Origin: Paragordius varius
Taxonomy: Eukaryota > Nematomorpha
Assembly (NCBI GenBank): GCA_964247055.1
Contig: OZ176050.1
Coordinates: 14,446,001 to 14,510,000 of the forward strand
DNA length: 64,000 nt
Direction of reading: 5' to 3'
Shown: positions 35,801 through 48,966 of the stretch, one piece after another
Position numbering within the stretch: position 1 is the first letter of the stretch
How the letters are laid out: each line of letters starts with the position of its first letter
The notes under the pieces: generated by a model
The model's database searches: none
The model's input: only the letters and a program-made list of their open reading frames with translations
What the model was told of the DNA's origin: nothing
Made by a program: the position numbers and the translations under genes

Positions 35801-38800
35801 CGATAAACAAGCGTTACAACGCTGATTTTTTTTGTTTATTTATATTAAAATTTCAAAAAATTGTTTTTCATTTTATCGCTTGATCTTATAAATGTCGAAA
35901 CTTATTGAAACAAAATTGTTAGATATCAAGAAAATTATATACCATTTACACTTTGCCCTTAAACGATTCAGATTTACCCTAAAAAAATGTTTTTTTTAAG
36001 TTTAAAAACACTTTATTTATTCATATTTCTCAAAAACGAAATTTTGTTTGTAATTAAATAATACTGAAAAAATAATAAACTAAGCCATAAAGATTAATAA
36101 TCAGTTATATTAGCCCGAAAACCCAATTTATTTTTAGGCTAAATTCGAATTGTGCAATGGCGAGTTTGAATTGTTCTAGGGTGAATGAATTATTCAATGG
36201 TGAATTTGAACTGAAAATGGTATATCTAATTAGAAACGTTCCATTGTTTAACAGTGTAAAATTTTGATTGCACATTAATATAATTTTTACGTTTTGATAA
36301 TTAAATGACTGTGGACGATTTTCGGTTCCATATGCATACACACCTTGATTAAAATGGCTTGAGTGCAAATTGGCATCGGAGTTAAAAATTTTACCATTAT
36401 TCATATCATGATGTTGGTTATACACTCCCAATTTTTCCATAAATTGTTGCAAATTATGAGGGCTCTCAAATTTTATCTAAATTAAAAAAGTATGTATGTA
36501 AAGCAAATTAATATTTAAAGTTTTAATATTTTTCAAATTTTATAACTTGAGCAGATTCCATTTGTGAACCCTGAGTCATAACCTGATGTAATGTGTTGAA
36601 GAGTGTCAGAAAATAAGTTATTTGACGTGGAAGTGTTTGCACGGCATAAGCGTTATTAGTACAAAGTATGCAAAATTTTTGCAGTTCTTTATTCCTGTCA
36701 TAATGATTGTTGTATGTCTGGACATCATGCGAAAATTTTGGGCGAATCAAGATGTTGGGTATACTATTGCATGTTAACAGTATGCTTGTATCTGCAAATT
36801 TAAAGATTATTTTGGAAAGATATAATATTATTAAGCCTGAAGCCTTCCTTGATTTTTATATACCCCTTTAGCGTTTTAAAATATATTTTTATATTTTCAT
36901 AGGCACAAAAAAGAAATCATTTGCCTATAAAAGGTAATGAAATCAGTAAATTTTGTTAAATGACTCTAAACGGATCTTTGGCAAACGCATAATGTTTAAA
37001 AAATATATTAATGTGATTCACAGTTCCTGCTCTTGATTTAGGGGCTTTAGGATTAAACAGTAAATTTATTTCAATATAACATGCTTGATGGATCATTTTG
37101 AAATATTATGTGACTGTTTTTAAAACATTATCTTATTTTCGCAAATTTTAAAGTTTGATCCTGTAAACGGAGGTAAAAAATATTTAATATACCATTTACA
37201 ATTCCAATTCACCCTTAAACAATTCATATTCACCCTTGAACAATTCAAATTCACCCTAAATTTGGCTAATATAACTCATTTTTTCATATGAAATATATAT
37301 TTACAACATAGTTTATTATTTTTTCAGCATTATATTGATTTTAAAACAGAATTTCATATTTTGAAAATATTAAAAAAAAAGGAAATTTTTATTGTATAAA
37401 ACATAATTTTTTAGGGTGAATTTGAATTGTTCAAGGGTGAATTACTGTAAAATATATATTTTAAATTATTCAATTATCCTATTTTGTCTGTTTCTTAAAG
37501 TTTTAAATTTTTGAGAAAAACCGTTTTTGTATTAACCAAAAACAGTATAGTTTAAAGTAATTCCATTCGGTTCTGGTTTCTTAAACGATTTGAACTTAAA
37601 CATTTTCTATTTTTTGTTGTTTGTCGGAATTCCAAATTGTTCACCGAATAAAAATCAATAAAAATTGCAATGAAACATCCAAGGATAATTCCTTGAAACG
37701 TTCGGTAATCCAATTCATTATTATAGATGTCTTAAATATTTTATACTAATTGTATATATAAATATACACCTACATTGGAAAACAGCTATTTACCTGACAA
37801 TTTTAGGAGCTGGGTCATTGTTTTGAGATTGAATTCAATAATAGCTGAATAAATGAAGGGCGAAGCGGTATTCATGGAATTTTGTAGTGATAAATTTATG
37901 TGGGTATTTCTTGTACATTGATTTAACATGTTGTATTCATCTGCAGAATTGAGTATTAGGGGCATTTCGGCTTCTAATAAGCTATATATTATATTTATAG
38001 CATTACCACAAAGCATCATTTATTTTAAAAATAATAACTGCCTTAATAAATGTCCATCGGAATTTGTATTAAACGAATAAACTAATAAGAGGTATTTAAA
38101 AGCGTAATAATATATTTCTAATTTGGTGCAAAAAAACGATCTCAACCGTTATTAATTTGGAATAGTTTTTTTACCCCAGAGTAAAAATAAATATCAATCA
38201 AATTATATTTAATAATGGAATTTTGGAGTATTAAATACAGCACAAACTGTAAATCTTAATATTTAACTTTACGCCACATATTTACAGGTTTTCTATTGAA
38301 AGATAATGCTTATATGGTTATTTTTTTATTAAAAACTCAAGGCACTAAAAACCCCAAAACGTATTCTTGAGCTTCAAAAAATATTTTTCCTTATTTTTAT
38401 TAAATACAATTTTTATTTACCTTTTATATCGTTATTAAATGGGAATAAAAATGGTCCAATATTTAGAAAAATTTGTGTGCAAAACAAAATTTATTTATCC
38501 AGTGTTATTGTATAAATTTGTAGATGATTAACTAGTTTTAGAGGTAAAAAATATGAGTGACACCCTAACTCAAAACCTGATGTTCTATTCTCGAAATTAA
38601 ATTTGTTCACATAAGTCTAACGACATTTACAGACCTTAAAGTGGGTGAGTATCTGATGACAAATTGGGTATATTTGATAGTTTGCTCATTAATGTAATGT
38701 ATATCCGTGTGCTGTTGTTCCTGTTGTTGATTTTGTTGATGGTTATAAATAATAAGATCATTATATGCAGAATGGCAACCGTAATTGGAATTCGTATGCG

Positions 38801-41800
38801 GAAGATTGCTAAAATTCCCCAACAGGATTTGATTTGTGAGAAATGCTGTTTTATCATAACTGGCCTCTCCGATTCGAAGGCTTTCAAACGCTATCTCAAA
38901 ACATGCACTATTTTCGTTTCCCACAAAATCCTTGGGCGTCCCATAATCGTAATCGTAATTAGTTAAAAGATTGGAAGGATGGATATCAATTTGCGCTGGA
39001 TCTTGGTATCCATCAACCTTATAATAGAAAGATCAACCATTTAATATATAATATTGTGGAATCGTTTTTACCATAATAAATTCAGTAATGTCACTAAATT
39101 TATGAAAAAAATGCAAGTTATAATGGTTCACAAATTCACCAGACTGTCTACTACGCCTCTTCCATTACCCGTTGAAAAATAATGAATGTCATGGCTAGTA
39201 GGAAAGGCATGCGCTTATATCTTAAGAAGCCCTTATGCGTCGAAAGGGTTAATAATGCTTGACACTCTGATGGCATCTAGGGGTACTCGTCTTTTAGGTC
39301 AATTTTTGTAAATGTTAGACCTTCGCATATTTTTGACACCAACTCATCAAACGTATGAGTTATGTGGGAGTCTTCTTGTAAGCACTTATTAATAGGTCGC
39401 TGCATATAACTAATCCATTTGTTTTAAGTACATTACATGTAGGCGTGGCCCATGTCACAGGTCATTTACAAAAATTAACCTAAAAGACGCGTATATCCCC
39501 AGATGCCAGTTGCAGAGGAGTGTCAACCATTATTAACTATTTCGAAACACAAAGGTTTTTCAGATATAAACCTGTCTTTTGTACTTGCCACGGCATCCAT
39601 CATTTTTCAACGGGTGGAACAGGTGCTAGCTGACAGTCCGGGAACTTGTGAATTTTTAGATCACGTTCTAGTGACTATAAAAACGGAAACTGAACACATA
39701 AACAATTTATTTAAAAAACGTATTAAGTCGGCTTGATATGGTCGGATTCAAGTTAAGACATAATAAATTAATGATAGGGGCAGAATTAGTGAACTATTTA
39801 GGGTTGGAAATAACAAAAACGGGTATAAACCTGTGGAAAAAATCTAGGCAAGAAAGAAATAAAGGCCTGTGGATACAAAATTAGATTTTAAGGACTTTTG
39901 ACATTTCATAAACGATTTAAACCAAATTTACAATTGATAGTCGGTCCTTTACATGCATTAGTAAAAACGAATGGGACTTGACAGAGAAAAATGAGAATAT
40001 CTGGAAAGCAACTAAGAAATTGTTGAGCGAAAAACTGTTTATACCACATAATCCTAGTAGGGAGTGCATCTGAATTAGGATTTAAGGGTATTTTAAGTCA
40101 TAAAGTCAAAAGTAAAAGGGTACCGATCGCGTATGCCTCTCAAAAATGTAACTACGCCGAACGGAACTACTCCACTATTGAAAAAAATTAAAAGCAATGT
40201 TGTTTGCACTAGAAAGTTTCATAGTCTTGTGTATGGTAGTAAAATGTAATATTAATGGATTTTTTACCGCTAGTAGAGTTAAGTAACAAAGATCGAAACC
40301 TAAAAGAAATAAAAAATGCTAGATTGTTTAGATGGTTAAATAAGATAAATATTAGAGATAAATCACCAAAATAAAGCTCAAAATAGAGCCGATTTAGATG
40401 ACGAGATCGATGCTAAGTGGTTACCCGATACCTGAGAATTTATTTTGTCATAACGTGCGGTTAAGCAGAGATGAGATTAAAAATGAAAACGCGTTAGATC
40501 CTAAAAAAGTATTCAAATCGTTAAACAACCATGACTGGTCCAGAACTAGAAAAGTTTGTAAACCGTTAAAGACAAGTTGGCATCTCAATATAGACTTGTT
40601 AAGTGTAAATAATCGGATTCTTCCAAAGCCCTTCCCCCTAAAAAGAAGTGGGTGCGATGCCTACACAGCGGTCATAACAACGTAGAGACCATGAAAGCGA
40701 TGGCCAGATTTACGTATTATTGGCCAAAACTAGAAAGAGACGACCTGGTAAAAGCAAGATGCGAAGCATGCCAACGTAGTTGGTTAAATGTACCCCAGAA
40801 TTTTACCTATCAATGGGATCAAACTGTTGCTGTATTGGAGCGGCTGCATATTAATGTACCCGGATGACAGTTATTATTGGTTGTTGATAATTGATAGCGC
40901 CTCCAAATTAGCAGAAATGTTTATTGTAAAAAAAGTACTGCAGCGAATGTAATCCACAAACTAGGAGAAACTTTTGCAAGGTTTGGATTTCCTAGATAGA
41001 TAATTCTGAAAATGCGTCGTAATTTAACAATTAGTATTTTTCAACCTAAGTAAGTTAGGGGTGAAACATATTAAAGTTGCCCTCTACCATCCTAAAAGCA
41101 ATAGGATGGTAGAAAGGTTATTAAATATGTTAAAAAATAAATACAAGAGAAAAATATATAGCGCTATATCCACCCTCAAAACTCTTAACAGTAGCCTATA
41201 GGCGCAACTCTATACACTGGACAACTAAAGAAACCCCGGCTCAATTAATGTTGAAACGAGCACTCCATATCTCCTAACCTGGTTAAATGGTAGAGCGAGA
41301 TTATTAGATACGCCGGCCCCTGACGTCAGTTTTCGATTAATGACCCAGTAATCAAAAAGGACTAAGTCCACGTTGGCACGCGTGAGAGATCCCTGATCAT
41401 ACAGGGCTATTTACCTTCAAAATGTGGGACAAAAATCGAGAGAAACTCGTAAGAAAACACGCCCATCAAATCATACAGCAGCCACATCAGGAATTAACTA
41501 CATCAAGCAACACCAAATGTCGTAACCGCTGAAACTCAAACAGACGAAATCATCAACACCAATGACGAAACCGTTGCATTGAATACCGAGATAACCTCGA
41601 TATCAAACAATAGTAACAAAAGTATTGATAATCCAAGATATCAAGGAGGCAACCACAGCCAGCACCCGATGTAAAGACGTTACCCTTCGAAAACACATCA
41701 GAAACCCGTTCCGTTAAAAGAAAAAAGTGATGTTATAGTTTATAACCTCAAGCACTCATTTAATAATATGGCACTTTACATTTATAAAATGTATACATCT

Positions 41801-44800
41801 ATTAATTGAATATTTAGTAGTAACATCCCTTTTGAATACTTTATACCAGCATGATAGCCTTTTGTGATATAACTTTTTGTATTTTTAATAAATAACCCTA
41901 TTTTACAAAAGATGGTTAGTTGTTTTATTTTTTTAATGGGTCCAATTTTACCTGTAATTGGTAACCATTATATATATTAATAATACCTGTTGATTAACAT
42001 TCCAATGTACAACCCCATTTTCGCAATACTTATTAACATTGGAAAACGGTTTCTCAACGCCATTCAAATTATTTTGGGTTGTTTGAAGGTTTGTTCCGTT
42101 CTTGCTGTTTGGTTTTGATTCTACTGATTTACTCAAGGCCTTTGATAACTTTTGTTTGACTTTGACTTCTTCCCTTTTGTTGGCCATTTTATGTTGTTTG
42201 CTATCAGTTGTGTTGTTTGCCAATGTGTTTCGTATTTTATTCCCAGTAAAATCATAAGCACTCCAAAAAGCCGTTTCCCTTGATTGTAAATGAAGGCTGT
42301 CTTGGTCTTCAGATGGATTAGAGGCATCCGTCATAGCGGATGAAATCTGTGTGGAAAATACGTCACTTGATAACTGGGTGTCCTCAGTTTCAACTGAAGT
42401 AACACTATTGATTGAACATGAGTAACTGCTCGGCTTTTTGTGATCATTGCTGACAATGGGATCAAAATTGTTAATAAACGATGTTTTTGCCAAATTTTGT
42501 CCAAAACTGTCATTGCCATGTTTTGCGGTGTTGTTGCTTGTAATTGATTTGCGTAGTTTTTTATTTTTTCCTTTGGTGGCTCTATTAGATTCTGCCAATA
42601 ATAAGGAGAAATATTAATCTTTCCAAAATTAAAATAAAACAGATTATTAAAAAAATCAACAGCTTAATATTTAAACTTGTTCCATTCGTATTGCATTCAA
42701 TATCATTGAAAGATCCGACCCCACAATTCTGCATACTAGGTTCTGACACTTGAGGGGCCATATTGGTATAATTTTTACTCTTGTGTAACGAATTTCTATG
42801 GTTACTTACGGCAGTGTTTCCATTATCCCGGGCAGTTGATAAAAGCTCTTTAACTGTTAACCGTCGTGCCTTGTTACATGTGTTTAGGAGTGTAGTAGAT
42901 GGTGTATTATTTGGCAATGTTGTATAGGTCTTTGCATTATAGCTACTATTTGGTCGATTATCTGCCAAATTAGATAAGTAAAAATCGAAATTATACGGGC
43001 AAAAGGTAAAAATATATGGATGAAATTTTTTTTAAAAAAATAACCATATAAATCTTAATCCCATAAAAATATTTAATTACAATCGTAAATAATCATAATT
43101 GATTGTGTTACCAATTTACATTTCTAAATTATACTTTGGAGTTAAAAACAATATTGTATTTTAAAAAATCAAGATTTAGAAAGTATGGTCGTCTAAAAAA
43201 TATTTTTGTCTTTATATATTTACGTTTTGTCCGTAATTCCAATTTTTACCGTAAAATTTCGACATATTTTTTACAATTTCATTCCAAAAAAAATTGAAAT
43301 AGACTACTAAAATTCATGGCTGTCATTCAAGCGTTTTTATGCTTTAGGCAATTCTATATTACCGATAGGGTGATTGTTTTACAAACAAAAAAGGGTGTTA
43401 CACGAAATATAAGAAATAAAATCAGAAAACCAAAAGGCGACAAACAGCTGATTGTTCTTAAATTAAACCGTTTAAATTTCGCAGTATATAAATAAATTGG
43501 TCAAAAAATAATACCACAAAACATATTATAAAACTTATTGTTGTATGATATAAAATTATGCAACTCTGATTGAATAATGTTACTTGCATTCCGCAATTCA
43601 CCCAAACTTTAAAGATGAATACAGGCTAGCTATTTTTGCTTACAACTGTACACAAACAGTATTTTCTTTTACATTCGTTATATAATTTTGGCAGAATATA
43701 TAGAAAACGCATTTTATGGGTTGCTTATTTTACACTATAGTTGGGAAACTATGAAAAACATTGTAAATTGTACCATCATATACAAAGCAACAGTTTTATG
43801 ATTTATTTAAACTTATTGATATCACAGTATGCCGTTGGTTAATTGATAGTACAGTAACGTATGATATTTTACAAATTTTGTCTATAATTTAATAAAATTT
43901 ATTGCCGTGTAAGATAGGTGAAAAATGTAATTACAACCATTTGTTTTTTGTTTAACACACTACTGTATTGCCAATTGCCGATAGTTGAATGGTTAAAACT
44001 GATAAACTCAATAATACTGTAAATTCCATCATTGGTTAATCCAAAAACAAATCTGCGCATTTTTTCCATTTTATTCTTAATTATTAAGATTAAAATTAAA
44101 AATCGCTTATTATATTTTCTTTTTTTTACCGGATTTATCACTTCGCGATATTACAATTCTGAGGATTTCAGCACCGATAATATAAAATGCAATAGACATA
44201 GTTTTTTTTTCAAATCGTGATATATTAAATGTAGAATGGAAACATTCTTATAAATTACCCGACATATTTAATCAAAAAATCCTGATAATAATGACATACC
44301 GAAATCCGTATTGTATTCAAAGCTATTCATAGTTTGATTTCTTTGTTGTTTATATGTTAGGGCGGCAGAATCTTCCATATTTGAATGGCACTCCTTTATC
44401 CTTAGTAAATCATTGTTTCCATTGGAATAACCGTTTGAAAGAACTCGCATAGTATCTTCTAAATACGGTTTATTATCACATTGATTGGAATATGTTCCAG
44501 TATTCTGACTACTGGCTTCTAATTGATTTAATAACAACATTGTGTTAATATTGGTTTTGTGAAGAGACGAAATTCCATTTATATTATCATCATTACTTTG
44601 AGTTTTATGGGAATAATAACTGTCCTTGTGTAATATTTCACTGGAAAACATGGTATAGTCTGCGGGCTTGGCGCCATTAACTTCGGAATCAAGGAGGTTT
44701 GGAAACGTTGGTATCATAAAATCACTCATATAATCTTGTCTTGCTTGAGTGTCGTTATAATTATTTACATGACCCATTTCCGGTTCCAAAGATTTTTCAC

Positions 44801-45347
44801 CTTCTCGTTGCTGATGGCAACCACCGTATTGACTGTGATAATTTGGTTGAATTATTCCGGTGGAAGTGGAATTGTTTGATAAATAGCTCTCCTCTCCGGT
44901 ATGCCCACCTCCCAAGATATCATCCAAAAACATTTCGTTAATGTGCAATTCATGATTCTCGACAACAACATTATTGTAATTTTCTGTGCTGGCAAAAGTT
45001 AAATTTTTCTTATTTACGCCTCCGTATATATGGTTGGACGCTGAAAAATCTGTCAGAGGTTTTATCAAGGGCATTAAAAGAGTGTCAGAAGTCGTTCTGG
45101 ATAAATCATTAGAAAATACGGGATTTGTAAGAGAATGTCCATTAAATTTATGCAGAAGGGGTGGTAAACTATTATCAGTGTCAATGTGTCCAATATTAGG
45201 GCCATTATGAAAATTGGCCGGAGGTTTCTTAAAATTAGAGTTAGTTTCACTGCTAGAGGAATGAGTATTCCATTGTTGAAACGCTAACTGATATTGCGAT
45301 TGAGTAGTTATGTAATTTAAAGGCTGACAATCATTAGTTCCGTCCAT
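32810..45347 (-). CDS. Large Asn/Ser-rich protein with CXC-like and Cys-rich C-terminal motifs, 13 exons
   Basis: Not assigned to a named family. Minus-strand exons: 44,300-45,347; 42,677-42,961; 41,987-42,591; 38,635-39,017; 37,794-37,981; 36,547-36,791; 36,291-36,476; 34,958-35,628; 34,408-34,759; 34,044-34,196; 33,312-33,439; 33,101-33,203; 32,810-32,887. All junctions are GT-AG, phases agree, total 4,425 bases (1,474 residues). The first ~1,100 residues are low-complexity and look disordered. A basic stretch (SAKRKRLEAV) precedes CKCTSGCKTLRCVC (1154 on) and CIKLGNAC; after a ~43-residue insert comes CYCIDCHNP (1218-1223). This resembles the CXC pattern of MSL2, tesmin/LIN-54 and KIF4 but is split by the insert. 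The tail has CPNPSC, HCTVCKRC, HCYKCNRC and CVNC, likely zinc-binding. Probably a nuclear DNA-associated protein (inference). Exons 5 and 10 have the least support. Confidence 0.8.
33538..34035. mobile_element. Family B MITE, copy 9, with a nested hAT-like MITE
   Basis: Left end GTAGAAATTAAAATTATAC, right end GTCTGTCTATAATTTCAATT. The length is about 500 bases because of an insertion at about 33,583-33,775. It lies in the intron between exons 10 and 11 of the CXC-like gene, and its right end reaches within 10 bases of the exon 10 donor. Confidence 0.75.
33583..33775. mobile_element. hAT-like MITE nested in family B
   Basis: Left words AAGGAAGTCCAACACAAATG and CTTTGCGCG, right end GCATGTCGGACATCCCTG, the same terminal pattern as the elements at 2,868 and 61,003. 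Its position inside a family B arm shows that it inserted later. Confidence 0.6.
35941..36221. mobile_element. Family A fold-back element
   Basis: Opens ACCATTTACACTTTGCCC, core inverted (ACTGAAAAAATAATAAACTA, GCCATAAAGATTAATAATCA), closes TGAACTGAAAATGGT. It is in the intron between exons 7 and 8 of the CXC-like gene. Confidence 0.8.
37191..37452. mobile_element. Family A fold-back element
   Basis: Opens ACCATTTACAATTCCAATTC with two or three 21-base units. The core runs in the forward orientation (ACATAGTTTATTATTTTTTC). The right arm is GGGTGAATTTGAATTGTTCA and the outermost right bases are decayed. Confidence 0.8.
39120..41750 (+). mobile_element. Broken Ty3/Gypsy retroelement fossil
   Basis: An old, broken LTR-retrotransposon copy of the Ty3/Gypsy (Metaviridae) group, inserted in the third intron of the CXC-like gene on the opposite strand. 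Recognisable parts in order are a reverse transcriptase fragment (about 39,500-39,740), an RNase H region (about 40,060-40,330), the integrase HHCC zinc-binding region (about 40,640-40,790) and part of the integrase core (to about 41,300). No long terminal repeats were found and the 5' part (gag, protease) is missing. A head-to-head inverted RT fragment sits at the left (about 39,120-39,320). The copy carries many breaks, probably ten or more, and looks old and inactive. The locally higher GC content supports a foreign origin. Confidence 0.8.
42975..43253. mobile_element. Family B MITE, copy 10
   Basis: Left AGTAAAAATCGAAATTATAC with GGGCAAAAGGTAAAAATATA, right TTTACGTTTTGTCCGTAA with TTCCAATTTTTACCG. 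Its left end begins about 14 bases from the exon 2 acceptor of the CXC-like gene, so it supplies almost the whole 3' end of that intron. Confidence 0.85.
43712..44000. mobile_element. Family C MITE, diverged copy
   Basis: Left GGGTTGCTTATTTTACACTA and TAGTTGGGAAACTATG; right ACACTACTGTATTGCCAATT and GATAGTTGAATGGTTAA. The CAGT ends are lost and the centre is longer than in other copies. Confidence 0.5.
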
Positions 45348-47876
45348 GTAGCTTTTAAGTAGATAATTGAAATTTTAAATTTTAGTTCGAATGAAAACGG
45401 TAGTAGTGAAGTGTTCTTTTAAATTTAGATTATAAATATTTGCTATGAGAATTGTTTTATTAAAATTTTTCGTAAACGCAAAATTAGGGTTAAAGATGGG
45501 TAAAACCGAAAATAATTTATTACCGATCATCCATTTCATTTTTATTTTATCTGAACTATCTCTACTTTACGCTTCGATCTTTGTATGGGAAATGTAAACA
45601 GACCTAGGGATAAAAATTTGAATACTAACCGCTTTTTATAACTATTTTTTTTCATTTTAGATGTAGATGGCAATAATTTTTAGCTGGTGTGTGTGTGTTC
45701 TATCCGTATAAAATTTATAAGCTAAAATTATCGCTTTATAACTGTAGTTACTGGTAAAAGTAGGTAAGGTAAAGGTTCAATACACTAAAATATATTTGGC
45801 ACTTGAGTATTCAAATGAGGGGCACTTGTTAAAAATAATGATTATCTTCCACTATCAATATCATTTCCAAAAATATGTATCTCATGTTTAAAATTTTTCT
45901 TTTCATTCCTAAAAATATATATAAAATAAAAAAAACTTTAATCTGTTCTTTTATGATAACATTGTTGCGCAACATTGTCGTTTGGTTATCTAAATAACTA
46001 AGTCAGACGATTATCATAAATTAATCAACACGTTTTAATTTATCAGTTTTTAATCTTATTGATTAATATAAATATTTGAAAATTTAAACCCAATTTTCGG
46101 GATTAATTTATTTTAATTGCCTCTAACCTAATTTAAATTTACTCCGTATTTAAAAATAAAATGATAAGTTATATATTTTAAATTTTTAAAATCCTTTTCG
46201 TTTTACTACAATAATACATATATTTAGGTATTTTTCGCTTAGGTCGTTAGGTTATCATGAAGGTCAATCAATTTTTTACTAATCTAGTAAATTATAAGCT
46301 TTTGCATATTGTTGCGTTTTTCATATATACAATGTTTTTAAAATTGATTATCATCTTTTTTAATGTGATATTTCGCTATTCAGTGGTTAATACATCTGGT
46401 TTATTTAGCAATGAAGATGAGGACAGTATATATATATATATATCTATAATCAATTAAATTAATTTATAGTTCTTTCCTGTTATTGTTCGACTTGTGGAAT
46501 GCAAAATAATTTTACATGTTTAACCAGATTTCCTGGAGCATGCTTCCATGTTTTCAGAAATCATGAGAGGGTTTTTGGGTAAGATTAATAAAGGGGAATA
46601 TTTTGTAAAGCTTTGCTTTAAATAGCTAGCTTCTAGATATTAATATTCAATGATTCTGAAATTGTTCACATATAAAATCTACTGTATAAACATGGGATTG
46701 AAATTACTACAAAACCAAAATCTTGATTGGGAATATTTATTACATTTTAATGGGCAACAAACTCCAATTTTAAATAAAATGAGTTACCGATAATTCTAAA
46801 ATATTATTTTTTTTGATTTGGATTAAAACTTCATTACCCCCTTCACTTTTTTGTCATAGTTTACATTTTGGGTAGTTTTATATATAGTTTAATTTTGTAA
46901 ATAAATTACTGTTTTGAAAATTTATTTAGATTAAAATTTTAAAAAATTCTCAAGTATATGATTAAAAAGCTTATATTTTTTACAGTTTTGAGATTTCTAG
47001 AGTCTAAAATTGGGACAGCTCCAAAACACACGATTGAAGCGAACAGATGATATTAAAATTAAAATATAACATGTTTTTGATGGTAAAATGTAGCCTGAAA
47101 GCTTTATAAAATTATTTATTTACAGATTTTAAATAGAATATAAATGCCTGTTGCATAAGCGATTTAAAATAATTTATAAAAAAAATGGCAAAAATTAAGA
47201 TGAGAATTTTTTTAAATTTTATATATTTTGGAAATTTTTTTGTAATTTGCGCCTAAAAGGTTAAAGAAAGCATATTTTTAAATTCTAAATACCTTGATTA
47301 TTATTTAAGATATTTGAAATTTATATTTTTCTGGGATATAACACAAGGTAATGGAATGTTAACATTTAGTTAATTGGTTTATGACTGATAATTTTGGGTG
47401 ACTTTAGAATTAAAATTGTTTGAAAATATTTTTTAGGGATTGTCATACGAAAATTTAAGTTTAAAACATAGACCTTCATAATTTAAGTAACTCATCAAAT
47501 TAGGCTGCAAAAAGGGAATGAATTGTAATTTAATAATACAATCATTAGTATATTTTACAGATATTTTATATAGAAAAATTAATATTTATCTTAAAGAAAA
47601 AGATTTGTCATTTACTTTTTAATTTGCTATCCATTTAATAAATATTTATTAAACTACGTTAGTTGTTTAGATGAATTAGAAAAATATCAAAATTGTCCAC
47701 CAAACCTTTTGTCTCAAAGTCTGTATAATCCAGAACCAATCTTTAACCAAAGTAATGTTGTTTGTTGCAATGGGCATAGATGGTGTAATTTTGATGTCAA
47801 CATTCTACCAAATTACACTTTAAGTAACACTTTTTATCATTCAATATAATTTCTTACATAATAAAGTGTATAAAAA
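45348..47876. other. Intergenic upstream of the CXC-like gene
   Basis: The promoter of the CXC-like gene should lie just right of 45,347; a polymorphic-looking AT background hides any core element. From about 46,900 to 47,500 runs a dispersed repeat that has relatives near 54,120-54,750 (inverted) and 57,700-57,800 (words TTTCTAGAGTCTAAAAT and GGGACA). No exon was seen. Confidence 0.5.
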
Positions 47877-48400
47877 TCTATATATTTATAAAAATGGAAA
47901 ATGCTGGCTTTGTGATCTGGTACCGGAAAACCAGAAAACCCATTCAAATCCAAACATTAAAAAAATATAATCATTAATGAGTGCCCCGACAATAGCTTCG
48001 CCCTTTTTTTGAATTAGGCCCCCAGTTTGGGCCCACCCCGTATAAAAAAAGTTTTTTTTTGAAAACAGAAGTCCACAAAAATCGTTTCATTGAGACAATT
48101 TTCCGGAGAACGTGTTAAACCATTCAATTTCAAATAGGATATTTATTTAGTTATTTTCGATTGCGCCGAACATAATCCTCTCGCTTTTTTAATTTAGGCC
48201 CTCTTTTTACCCGCTCCCCACGCATTTTTTTCAAAAAACGTCCACAAAAATAATTTTTTGAATCTATTTTTCCCCAAAGGTATGAGACCGTAATAATTCA
48301 ATAAGGATTCTACATATTCCCTGTTAAAAGGAAAAAATTTTGGTCAAGTATTTCTTTGATGATAGCCGCTGAGTAAGGAGCTACCCGCTAAAAACGGACC
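47877..48400 (+). mobile_element. Helitron-like repeat, copy 1 (5' part)
   Basis: Starts at TCTATATATTTATAAAAATG after an A and stays similar to copy 2 for about 510 bases (ATGCTGGCTTTGTGATCTG, GCCCCGACAATAGCTTCGCC, TTTTCCGGAGAACGTGTT, CATTCCCTGTTAAAAGG types). Similarity ends after ACCCGCTAAAAAC near 48,395. The 3' hairpin is not present here. Confidence 0.5.
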
Positions 48401-48966
48401 CGTCAGATCGAAATCGCGTGCTTTTAGGGCTAAATTTCAGAAAACTTATCAGGTCATATGAATTCAATAGCTGCTTAAAGTATTACCCTTAAAAAGTCAA
48501 AAATATGAGTTGAGCGGATTTTTTAAATTAGCCGTTAAATAGGCCCTTTACTCCCTAAAAATGCGCTATCATTGAACTATTATTTAGAACGATGATTCCA
48601 AGTATAAAGGCAAATTTTTTTATCTAACTACATTTTTATATTGGCCTCTAGGTAGGGGGCTACCGCCTATAACTGCGCCATCATATCGATACAGCATGCC
48701 TTTAGAGCCAAATTTCAGAAATATAAGACTATGTAAATCATTTTAAAACTTCGTGCCTCATAAAAAAATTGCTTATAATCAAAAATATATTATGCTCATT
48801 TCAAATAAAATTGTTTATCTCAATATGTAAACGAAACATTTAAATGATCAATCCGACTTTATTCATTTTAAACATAAAATCGTATTAGTTTATTGTTTTA
48901 TTATTTATCTATCATATGTATAGGATGTTAACAAATATATGGATAATAAAACATTATTTATGGTAA

